Positions 43,042-51,497 of a stretch of DNA of 64,000 nucleotides are shown piece by piece. The DNA comes from Nocardioides sp. cx-173 (GTDB lineage: Bacteria; Actinomycetota; Actinomycetes; Propionibacteriales; Nocardioidaceae). Both the position numbers and the translations under genes were made by a program. Every line of letters begins with the position of its first letter. Position 1 is the stretch's first letter. The stretch covers positions 3,970,501-4,034,500 of the forward strand of contig NZ_CP088262.1 of the NCBI RefSeq assembly GCF_021117365.1, in the 5' to 3' direction. The notes under the pieces are model-generated. The model had not been told where the DNA came from. It was given only the letters and a program-made list of their open reading frames with translations, and made no database searches.

Positions 43042-43464
43042 TTATGCAATATCCGTCGAAGACTTGCGCAGGATCCGGCCGGCGCGGCGCAGGTCCGCCC
43101 GTACGGCGTGCGGCGCCAGGCGGCCGAGGGCCCGAGCCCCGAGCGCGGCCGGTCCGCGGGCGGCCAGTCGCATCGTCGGCTCGACCACGCAGCCGCCCGG
43201 CGCGGGCGCGAACTCCAGCGTCAGCTCGGCCGACCAGGACCGCCAGGTGCCGCGCTCGGTCCAGCGGTGCGGGCGCTCCAGCACGACGGTCTCCATCCGG
43301 GGGCGCAGGCCCGGGGCCGTCACGTCCACCCAGCGCTGGCCCACCGCCACCGGGCCGCTCACCTCCTCGACCCGGGTCAGGCTGGACTGCCACTGCGCCC
43401 GGTGGACCGGGTCGACGAGGTAGTCGAACGCGACCTCGGCGGGGACCGGGAGGTGGACCGCCAT
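43042..43464 (-). CDS. SRPBCC (START-like/polyketide-cyclase) family protein
   Basis: A 140-residue protein with the helix-grip fold: VHLPVPAEVAFDYLVDPVHR at the start, WQSSLTRVEEVSGPVAVGQRW, and RWTERGTWRSWSAELTLEF in the later strands. Such proteins bind hydrophobic ligands; some are aromatases or cyclases. ATG 43464 overlaps the TGA of purC, so the two are translationally coupled. The stop is 43 bases before the MMPL start. Linkage to purC need not reflect function; ligand unknown. Confidence 0.8.
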   Translation of the reverse strand: MAVHLPVPAEVAFDYLVDPVHRAQWQSSLTRVEEVSGPVAVGQRWVDVTAPGLRPRMETVVLERPHRWTERGTWRSWSAELTLEFAPAPGGCVVEPTMRLAARGPAALGARALGRLAPHAVRADLRRAGRILRKSSTDIA

Positions 43465-44354
43465 CAGAACCGTTCGCCGGTCAGCAGCTCGTAGGCCTCG
43501 ACGTAGCGGCTGCGGGTGCGCTCGACGACCTCGCGCGGCAGCGGCGGCGGCGCGACACCGGACGCCTTGTCCCAGCCGGACTCGGGCGACAGCGCCCAGT
43601 TGCGCACGATCTGCTTGTCGTAGGACGGCTGCGCGTGGCCGGGGCGCCACTCGGCGGCCGGCCAGAAGCGCGAGGAGTCGGGGGTCAGCACCTCGTCGGC
43701 GAGCACCAGGGTCCCCTCGGCGCCGGCGCCGAACTCCAGCTTGGTGTCGGCCAGGATGATCCCCCGCTCCCGGGCGACCGCCTCCGCACGGGCATAGACG
43801 TCCAGGGTGCGCTCGCGCAGGGCCGCCGCGGTGTCCGCGCCGACGACGCCGGCGACCTGCTCGTAGGAGACGTTCTCGTCGTGCTCGCCGAGCGCCGCCT
43901 TGGTCGCCGGGGTGAAGATTGGCTCGGGCAGCCTGCTGCCGTCCTCCAGTCCGGGCGGCAGGGCCAGGCCGCACACCTCGCCCGTGGCGCGGTAGTCCAG
44001 CAGGCCCGAGCCGGTGAGGTAGCCGCGCGCGACGCACTCGACCGGGTACATGTCGAGTCGCCGGCACACCACCGCGCGTCCCCGCACCGCCTCGGGCACG
44101 TCGGTCGACAGCACGTGGTGCGGCACCCCGAGCTCGGCGAACCACCACAGCGACAGCCGGGTGAGGATCTCGCCCTTGTCGGGGATCGTGGTGTCGAGGA
44201 CGTAGTCGAAGATCGACAGCCGGTCGCTGGCCACCATGAGCAGCTCGCCGGCGTACGGCCCGGAGTCGAGCACGTACAGGTCGCGCACCTTGCCCGAGTG
44301 CAGCGGGGTGGCGCCGGGGATCGGCGGCGCTTCGGGGATGTTCAGATCGGCCAC
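43464..44354 (-). CDS. purC: phosphoribosylaminoimidazole-succinocarboxamide synthase
   Basis: This 296-residue SAICAR synthetase joins CAIR and aspartate. HSGKVRDLYVLD (phosphate loop), LMVASDRLSIFDYV, PVECVARGYLTGSG, KLEFG and LADEVLTPDSSRFWP are family motifs, and the length is usual for the larger actinobacterial type. GTG 44354 lies 6 bases after a TAGGCT box, so the mRNA is probably leaderless. The gene heads a purC-SRPBCC(-MMPL) unit and is divergent from the sulfotransferase across 45 bases. Confidence 0.97.
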   Translation of the reverse strand: MADLNIPEAPPIPGATPLHSGKVRDLYVLDSGPYAGELLMVASDRLSIFDYVLDTTIPDKGEILTRLSLWWFAELGVPHHVLSTDVPEAVRGRAVVCRRLDMYPVECVARGYLTGSGLLDYRATGEVCGLALPPGLEDGSRLPEPIFTPATKAALGEHDENVSYEQVAGVVGADTAAALRERTLDVYARAEAVARERGIILADTKLEFGAGAEGTLVLADEVLTPDSSRFWPAAEWRPGHAQPSYDKQIVRNWALSPESGWDKASGVAPPPLPREVVERTRSRYVEAYELLTGERF

Positions 44355-44360
44355 ACCGTG

Positions 44361-44366
44361 AGCCTA
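44361..44366 (-). promoter_or_regulatory. -10 box of leaderless purC
   Basis: TAGGCT on the minus strand, six bases before GTG 44354. On the other strand CATAGT (44388-44393) lies six bases before the sulfotransferase ATG, a weaker match. Confidence 0.6.
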
Positions 44367-44399
44367 GTCGGGGTCTTTGTCGCGTGACATAGTTGTTTA

Positions 44400-45371
44400 A
44401 TGACCACCGTGGTCGGACCCGACTTCATCGTGATCGGCGCCCCCAAGGCCGGCACCACCGCGTTGCACGCCGCGCTGACCCAGCATCCCGAGGTGCGGAT
44501 GTCGCGGCCCAAGGAGCCGAAGTACTGGCTCTGCGACGACGCACCCCCGCCGCGCTACCGCGGCCCCGGCGACGCGCACTCCGTGCAGGAGTGGCTGTGG
44601 CGGCGCGAGGACTACGAGCGCCTGTTCGCGCAGCCGACCGAGGGCGTCGTCCAGGGCGAGAGCACGCCGTTCTACCTGTGGCACCGCGGCGCGCACCGCC
44701 GGATCGCGGAGAACCTGCCCGACGTGAGGCTCATCGCCGTCGTGCGCGACCCGATCGACCGCGCCTACAGCAACTGGATGCACCTGTGGTCCGACGGCCT
44801 CGAGCCGGTGGCCGACTTCGAGCGGGCGTTCGCCCTGCAGGACCGCCGGGCGGCCGACGGCTGGGCGCCGTTCTGGCGCTACCGCGACCTGGGCCGGTAC
44901 GGCGCCCAGCTCGCGCACCTGCACCGCTACGTCGACCCCGAGCGGGTGCTCGTGCTGCGCTACCGCACCATCGTCGACGAGCCCGCCGCGGCGGTCGACC
45001 GGGCGTGCCGGTTCCTGGGCATCACTCCCGGGCTGGTCGACTCGATCCCCCGCGACAACTCCCACCCGTTCGTCCAGCCCGGCTGGCGCCCCCGCATCCT
45101 CGGCCCGGTCGTGCGGGCCGGCGCCACGCTCGGCCAGTTCGCGCCGCCGCGGGTGTGGCGCCGGGCGAGCGCGCCGATCATCGCCCAGCTGACCGGGTCC
45201 GCCGCGCCCCACCGGCCGCTCCTGGCGCCGCAGGCGCGCGAGCGGCTCATCCCCCACTTCGCCGAGGACATCGCCCAGCTCCGCGAGGTCACCGGCGAGA
45301 GCTTCGACGACTGGCTGTCCACCGCCAGCCGCGGCTCCTTCAGTCAGCGGACGCAGGTCACCAGGTCGTGA
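44400..45371 (+). CDS. PAPS-dependent sulfotransferase
   Basis: A 323-residue sulfotransferase that would move sulfate from PAPS to a hydroxyl or amine. DFIVIGAPKAGTTALHAALT (5' phosphosulfate loop, residues 8-27) and VVRDPIDRAYSNW (3' phosphate site with Arg and Ser, near 120) are both complete, and KEPKYW and ESTPFYLW fit the heparan/NodH-like branch. Trehalose, lipid or exopolysaccharide acceptors are possible; none is indicated. ATG 44400 lies in an AT-rich patch with CATAGT six bases upstream, so it may be leaderless. Its 3' end overlaps the convergent propeller gene by 28 bases. Confidence 0.9.
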   Translation: MTTVVGPDFIVIGAPKAGTTALHAALTQHPEVRMSRPKEPKYWLCDDAPPPRYRGPGDAHSVQEWLWRREDYERLFAQPTEGVVQGESTPFYLWHRGAHRRIAENLPDVRLIAVVRDPIDRAYSNWMHLWSDGLEPVADFERAFALQDRRAADGWAPFWRYRDLGRYGAQLAHLHRYVDPERVLVLRYRTIVDEPAAAVDRACRFLGITPGLVDSIPRDNSHPFVQPGWRPRILGPVVRAGATLGQFAPPRVWRRASAPIIAQLTGSAAPHRPLLAPQARERLIPHFAEDIAQLREVTGESFDDWLSTASRGSFSQRTQVTRS

Positions 45372-46231
45372 GCCCCGTCGGGTCGCGCCGACTCGACGTA
45401 GAAGCGGGTCCGGCCGTCCGGCAGCGCCACGGCGGCGGCGTAGCGGAAGGCGCCGTCGGAGTGCGGCGAGGCGATCGGCGGGCGGTCGTCGGGGACCAGG
45501 CGGGTGCCGTCCCACCGAGCCACCCCGGTGGTCTCGTGCCAGTTGGAGGCGGCGTCGGCCCGGCCGTCGTACAGCACGGTCAGGGGGCTGCCCGGCAGGA
45601 CCGCTGCGACCCGGGCGCCACGCGCGTCCCACTCCCCCGGGCGGCCGGCGAGGACCTCGCCGCGGTCGGTCCAGGTCAGCCCGTCGGGGCTGGTGAGCCG
45701 CCGGGTGGTCATCCGGTCCTCCTGGCCGGGGTCGTCCAGGGGGTGGCAGCACAGCCACATCTCCCAGCCGCCGTCGACCGCGGTGACGACCGGGTCCTTG
45801 ACTCCCGTGTGCGCGTCGCCGGCCAGCACGACCTGGCGGCGCCCGGACGGCAGGTCCTCGACGCTCGGCGCCGTCAGGCTGTCGACCCACCAGTGCTTGG
45901 ACCCCGGCGTCGCGCACGACAGGTACAGCCGCCAGCCCAGTCCGGGCACCGGCACCAGCACCGGGCGCTCGAACGACTCCGCACCGAAGGCGTCGCGGTG
46001 CACCTGCGTCACGGGCTCGAAGTGCACGCCGTCCTCGGAGCGGGCCACGACGACGGTGACGCCACGGCCGTCGGTGAGCGGGCGGCGCACCCGCCAGGTC
46101 AGCCAGAAGACGCCGTCGACCAGGACCGCGCTCGCGGCGCCGGCCCAGTTGCCGGGTCCGGCGTCGGGCGCGGGGACCACGACCTCGACGTCGTCGTACG
46201 ACGGCAGGGGCACGAGGATGTCGGTGGTCAT
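45344..46231 (-). CDS. GH43-like five-bladed beta-propeller protein
   Basis: This 295-residue protein looks like a single five-bladed propeller. Repeating blades include VLVDGVFWLTWRVRRP, VVVARSEDGVHFEPV, ERPVLVPVPGLGWRLYLSCA, GVKDPVVTAVDGGWEMWLCC, SPDGLTWTDRGEVL, and a last blade ending FYVESARPDGAHDL. The KDPVV segment is at the place of the GH43 second acidic residue. It has no signal peptide. It may be a glycoside hydrolase or phosphorylase, or a non-enzymatic relative. ATG 46231 lies 6 bases after a TATGCT box within an inverted repeat. Confidence 0.7.
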   Translation of the reverse strand: MTTDILVPLPSYDDVEVVVPAPDAGPGNWAGAASAVLVDGVFWLTWRVRRPLTDGRGVTVVVARSEDGVHFEPVTQVHRDAFGAESFERPVLVPVPGLGWRLYLSCATPGSKHWWVDSLTAPSVEDLPSGRRQVVLAGDAHTGVKDPVVTAVDGGWEMWLCCHPLDDPGQEDRMTTRRLTSPDGLTWTDRGEVLAGRPGEWDARGARVAAVLPGSPLTVLYDGRADAASNWHETTGVARWDGTRLVPDDRPPIASPHSDGAFRYAAAVALPDGRTRFYVESARPDGAHDLVTCVR

Positions 46232-46237
46232 GCGTCC

Positions 46238-46265
46238 AGCATAGTCGAGCGAGTCGATCGACTAT
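46238..46265 (-). promoter_or_regulatory. -10 box overlapped by an inverted repeat (propeller gene operator)
   Basis: TATGCT (46238-46243, minus) lies 6 bases before ATG 46231. ATAGTCGA (46241-46248) and TCGACTAT (46258-46265) are perfect arms nine bases apart. They overlap the -10, so a dimeric repressor could act here. No regulator gene is adjacent. Confidence 0.5.
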
Positions 46266-46336
46266 CGAGGTCGGGGTCGCCGCGTGCCTCCCGGGGTGTG
46301 TCCGAGGGCTCCTCGGCCGGGTGGCAGAGTGGTGGC

Positions 46337-46951
46337 ATGCCGGAGTCAGCCGAAGAGGTCTACGCCCGAGTCGTCGCCGCCGCCGGAGCCGACGGCCGCC
46401 TGCCGCTGCCCGCCTCGACCGGCTGGGACATCTTCCCGTGGGAGGTCGTGGACGGCGCCCTGGCACCGAAGGTGCTGGCCCCGCCGGCCGACGAGCCCGC
46501 CCGCTACGGCGAAAGCCCCGACAAGCCGTGCGGCTCCTGCGCGCTCGACCCGGCCACGGTCGTCTGGGAGGACGAGCACTGGCTGCTGACCCATCCCGGA
46601 GCGCCGACCGGCCTGCCGCTGGTGCTCATGCTGCACACGCGCGAGCACCTCGACGCCGGCGGCATGGACGACGACCAGGCCTCCGAGCTCGGCCGGATCA
46701 CCAACCGGCTCATCCGGATCATCGAGAACCTTCCCGAGATCGGGCGCGTGCACGTGAACCGCTGGGGCGACGGCGGATCCCACTTCCACCTGTGGTTCTT
46801 CGCCCGCACCGCCCGGATGACCGGCGTGAGCGGCTCGACCGTACTGGAGTGGGACGACATCATCCCCGCCGGGCCCGAGCACGTCTGGCGGGCCGACCTG
46901 CACACCGTCGCGACGAAGCTGGCCAACTGGGGTGGCGACGCCCGCGCCTGA
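46337..46951 (+). CDS. HIT-like superfamily protein
   Basis: A 204-residue protein with a HIT-like fold. VHVNRWGDGGSHFHLWFFAR (near residue 139) holds the HxHxx-type segment, and CGSCAL near residue 62 recalls a zinc pair. LPLVLMLHTREHLDAGGMDD fits the core strand-helix. Canonical HIT enzymes have HxHxHxx; here only SHFHLW remains, as in the galactose-1-phosphate uridylyltransferase-related branch. A nucleotide hydrolase or transferase is possible. It overlaps the next MFS gene by 20 bases, so the two are coupled. Confidence 0.75.
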   Translation: MPESAEEVYARVVAAAGADGRLPLPASTGWDIFPWEVVDGALAPKVLAPPADEPARYGESPDKPCGSCALDPATVVWEDEHWLLTHPGAPTGLPLVLMLHTREHLDAGGMDDDQASELGRITNRLIRIIENLPEIGRVHVNRWGDGGSHFHLWFFARTARMTGVSGSTVLEWDDIIPAGPEHVWRADLHTVATKLANWGGDARA

Positions 46952-48404
46952 GCCGGCGCCTGCCGTCGAGCAGGAGTACGTCGCCGACCCGCGACGCTGG
47001 CGCATCCTCGGGGTCACCCTCGTCGTCGGCTTCATGTCGCTGCTCGACGTGTCGATCGTCAACGTCGCGATCCCCTCCATGCAGGAGGGGCTGGACACCT
47101 CGCCCGGCACCATCCAGTGGGTCGTGTCCGGCTACGCGCTGGCCTTCGGGCTGACCCTCGTGGCGGGCGGACGCCTCGGCGACGCGTTCGGCCGGCGCCG
47201 GATGATGCTCGTCGGCCTGGCCGGCTTCATCGTCTCCAGCGCGGCCGTCGGCCTCGCCGCCGACGCCACGCTCGTGGTGCTGGCCCGCCTGGCACAGGGC
47301 GCGACCGCCGGTCTGCTCACGCCCCAGAACTCCGGGATCATCCAGCTGCTCTTCCGCGGCCGGGAGCGGGCCCGCGCGTTCGGGATGTTCGGCTTCACCG
47401 TCTCCAGCGCCACGGCGGTGGGCCCCGTGCTCGGCGGCCTGATCATCGCCGCCGTCGGCGAGGAGGACGGCTGGCGCTGGCTCTTCCTCATCAACGTCCC
47501 GATCGGCCTGGTCGCGATCGCCGCCGTCGCACTGCTCGTGCCGAAGCGGCCGCCGGGCGCGCGCCGCGACCCCGCCAACCGGATCGACGTACCCGGCGCG
47601 CTGCTGCTCGGGCTCACCGTGCTGTGCCTGCTCTACCCGGTGGTCCGGCTCGAGGGCGGCGAGCAGCTGCCGCTGCTGCTGCTTCTCGGGGTCCCGTTGT
47701 TCGCCTGGGTCTTCGTCACCTGGGAGCGGCGGCTCGCCCGGCGCGGTCAGGCCCCTCTTCTCGACCTGGCCCTGCTCAAGGAGCTGCCCGGCTACGTCAA
47801 CGGCCTGGCCGTCGGCGCCCTCTACTTCACCGGCTTCACCGGCGTGCTGCTCGTGGTCTCGGTGCACCTCCAGGGCGACCTCGGCTACACCCCGCTCGAC
47901 ACCGGGCTGCTGCTGCTGCCGTTCGCGGTGGGATCGGCGATCGCCGCGCCGTTGGCCGGGCGGGTGGTCTCCGACCTCGGGCGCCGCCTCACCGTCCTCG
48001 CGCTGGGCGTGATGATGACCGGCGTCCTCGCCTTCACGGTGCTCGCGCCGTACGCCGACCCGCTGTGGCCGGTGGCCGTGCCGGCGCTGCTGGTCGCCGG
48101 CGTCGGCGGCGGCGCGGTCATCTCCCCCAACATCACGCTGACGCTGAACGACGTGCCCCCGCGCATGGGCGGGGCCGCCGGCGGCGCGCTGCAGACCGGC
48201 CAGCGCATCGGCTCCGCGATCGGCGCCGCGCTGCTGATGACGGTCTACGAGCTGACCCGGGAGCAGGCGTCGAGCGAGCGGGCCCTCCAGGCGGCCCTGG
48301 CCACCGCCCTGGTCGTGCTCAGCGTCGCGCTGGCGATGTCGGTGCAGGCGCTGCGTCAGGAGCGGCGCTCCCGGGGTGCAGCCACCACGCCATCCGACGG
48401 GTGA
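46932..48404 (+). CDS. MFS transporter, DHA2 (EmrB/QacA) type
   Basis: A 490-residue drug/proton antiporter with 14 predicted helices. Motif A reads GGRLGDAFGRRRMMLVG near residue 76, motif D1 lies in LLDVSIVNVAIPSMQ near residue 37, and motif C in VLGGLIIAAVG near 167. A short cytosolic start (residues 1-24) is rich in Ala and Pro. DHA2 pumps expel hydrophobic drugs or dyes; the substrate is unknown. GTG 46932 lies inside the end of the HIT gene, an unusual partner for a pump. Confidence 0.9.
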   Translation: MATPAPEPAPAVEQEYVADPRRWRILGVTLVVGFMSLLDVSIVNVAIPSMQEGLDTSPGTIQWVVSGYALAFGLTLVAGGRLGDAFGRRRMMLVGLAGFIVSSAAVGLAADATLVVLARLAQGATAGLLTPQNSGIIQLLFRGRERARAFGMFGFTVSSATAVGPVLGGLIIAAVGEEDGWRWLFLINVPIGLVAIAAVALLVPKRPPGARRDPANRIDVPGALLLGLTVLCLLYPVVRLEGGEQLPLLLLLGVPLFAWVFVTWERRLARRGQAPLLDLALLKELPGYVNGLAVGALYFTGFTGVLLVVSVHLQGDLGYTPLDTGLLLLPFAVGSAIAAPLAGRVVSDLGRRLTVLALGVMMTGVLAFTVLAPYADPLWPVAVPALLVAGVGGGAVISPNITLTLNDVPPRMGGAAGGALQTGQRIGSAIGAALLMTVYELTREQASSERALQAALATALVVLSVALAMSVQALRQERRSRGAATTPSDG

Positions 48405-48464
48405 TCCACGGCATGGCGACGTAGGTCATCATCGGTGTCACCACTGTCGCTGCCCTCAGGCGGG

Positions 48465-48752
48465 TCAGACGCCGGGGACGATGCGCAGGTCGCGGACGGC
48501 GCCGCCGTCGAGCGCGGCGAGGGCCTCCTGGTAGGCCGGGCTGTCGTGGGCCGCGACGGCCGCCTCGACGGAGGCGAACTCGAGGAGGACCGAGCGGGTC
48601 GCCTCGCCGGCCTCGTAGGTCTGCTCGGGCAGGCCACGGGCGAGGAAGGTGCCGCCGGCGGCCTCCAGGGCCGGGCCGGCGAGCGTGGCGTAGGCGGCGA
48701 GCTTCGCCTCGTCGGTGGTCTCGCGGTACAGGCTGATCCAGTAGGCGGTCAT
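48465..48752 (-). CDS. DUF1330 family protein
   Basis: A 95-residue dimeric alpha/beta-barrel protein of the DUF1330 type: MTAYWISLYRETTDEAKLAA at the start, GGTFLARGLPEQTYEAGEAT in the middle and AHDSPAYQEALAALDGGAVR near the end. Function is not established in the family. It starts 2 bases after the purB stop and is the last gene of the purD-purB operon. The open frame upstream is an antisense shadow of purB. Confidence 0.85.
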   Translation of the reverse strand: MTAYWISLYRETTDEAKLAAYATLAGPALEAAGGTFLARGLPEQTYEAGEATRSVLLEFASVEAAVAAHDSPAYQEALAALDGGAVRDLRIVPGV

Positions 48753-48754
48753 GG

Positions 48755-50169
48755 CTACAGGATCGCCCCCGGGGAGTACGCCGCGCCGGCCGGGTAGCGC
48801 TCGGCGAGCTCGGCCACCCGGCGTACGACGGACTGCGTCTGCGCCACGGCGGCGCCGGTGAAGGTGATCGGGTCGGCCACCAGGGAGGACAGCTGCTCGG
48901 CGGTGAGGCCCAGGCGCTCGTCGGCGGCGAGCCGGGCGAAGACGTCGTTGTCGGCCTGGCCTCGCCGCATGTCGAGCGCGACGCCGACCGCGGCCTCCTT
49001 GATCGCCTCGTGCGCGGTCTCGCGCCCGACCCCGTTGCGCACGGCGGCCATGAGCACCTTCGTGGTCGCCAGGAACGGCAGGTAGCGGTCGAGCTCGCGC
49101 TGGATCACCGCGGGGAACGCGCCGAACTCGTCGAGGACGGTGAGGAACGTCTGGAAGAGCCCGTCGGCGGCGAAGAACGCGTCCGGCAGCGCCACCCGGC
49201 GTACGACGGAGCAGGAGACGTCGCCCTCGTTCCACTGGTCGCCGGCCAGCTCGCCGACCATCGACAGGTAGCCGCGGGTGACGACGGCCAGGCCGTTGAC
49301 GCGCTCGCACGAGCGGGTGTTCATCTTGTGGGGCATCGCCGAGGAGCCGACCTGGCCCTCCTTGAAGCCCTCGGTGACGAGCTCGTTGCCCGCCATGAGC
49401 CGGATGGTCGTGGCCAGGTTGGACGGCCCGGCGACCAGCTGCACGACGGCCGAGAGCACGTCGAAGTCCAGCGAGCGCGGGTAGACCTGGCCGACCGAGG
49501 TGAGCACCCGCTCGAAGCCGAGGAGGCGCGCGACGCCCTCCTCGAGCGCCGCCAGCCTGGTCTCGTCGCCGTCGAGCAGGTCGAGCATGTCCTGGGCGGT
49601 GCCCATCGGGCCCTTGATCCCGCGCAGCGGGTAGCGGCGCAGCAGGTCCTCGACCCGCTCGACGCCGATCAGCATCTCGTCGGCGATGGTCGCGAACCGC
49701 TTGCCGAGCGTGGTGGCCTGCGCGGCGACGTTGTGCGAGCGGCCGGCCATGACCGTCGTCTCGTGCTCGGCGGCCAGCCGGGCCAGGCGCACCAGCGCGG
49801 CCACCGCGCGGTCGCGCAGCAGCTCCAGCGACTGCTTGAGCTGCAGCTGCTCGACGTTCTCGGTGAGGTCGCGCGAGGTCATGCCCTTGTGGATGTGCTC
49901 GTGGCCGGCGAGTGCCGAGAACTCCTCGATCCGCGCCTTCACGTCGTGGCGGGTGACCCGCTCGCGGGCGGCGATCGACTCCAGGTCGACCTTGTCGACG
50001 ACGTCCTCGTAGGCCTCGATGACCCCGTCCGGCACCTCGATCCCGAGGTCGCGCTGGGCGCGCAGGACCGCGATCCAGAGCCGGCGCTCGAGCACGATCT
50101 TGTGCTCCGGCGACCAGATCGCCGCGAGGTCGGCGCCGGCGTAGCGGGTGGCCAGGACGTTAGGGACGC

Positions 50170-50173
<4 letters not shown>
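48755..50173 (-). CDS. purB: adenylosuccinate lyase
   Basis: A 472-residue lyase for two steps of AMP synthesis (SAICAR to AICAR, adenylosuccinate to AMP). The superfamily signature is VGSSAMPHKMNTRSCERV near residue 276. HKGMTSRDLTENVEQLQL near 95 carries a catalytic His region, AGRSHNVAAQATTLGKR the second. ATG 50173 overlaps the purD stop by ATGA, so it is coupled to purD. PurB belongs to the larger actinobacterial length class. Confidence 0.97.
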
Positions 50174-51408
<1,235 letters not shown>

Positions 51409-51416
51409 GGGCACCC

Positions 51417-51422
51417 AGCCTA
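51417..51422 (-). promoter_or_regulatory. -10 box of leaderless purD
   Basis: TAGGCT on the minus strand, eight bases before GTG 51408. Confidence 0.6.
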
Positions 51423-51497
51423 GTGCGCGCCGGGTGCCGCGCCGCACCGTCCCACCGGGCATGATTGCGACTCGTCTCTCCCGGGAAAGAAGCAGCC

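Noticed and set aside
39948..44387. A 1479-codon plus-strand open frame over the acyl-CoA ligase, MMPL, SRPBCC and purC genes
   Set aside because: It runs antisense to four recognised genes. Its sequence is Arg/Gly/Ala-rich with no domain, as expected from high-GC shadow frames.
45344..46231. Recent duplicate of the propeller protein at 14262
   Set aside because: Both look like five-bladed propellers, but I find no shared stretch beyond generic blade motifs, so close kinship is not supported.
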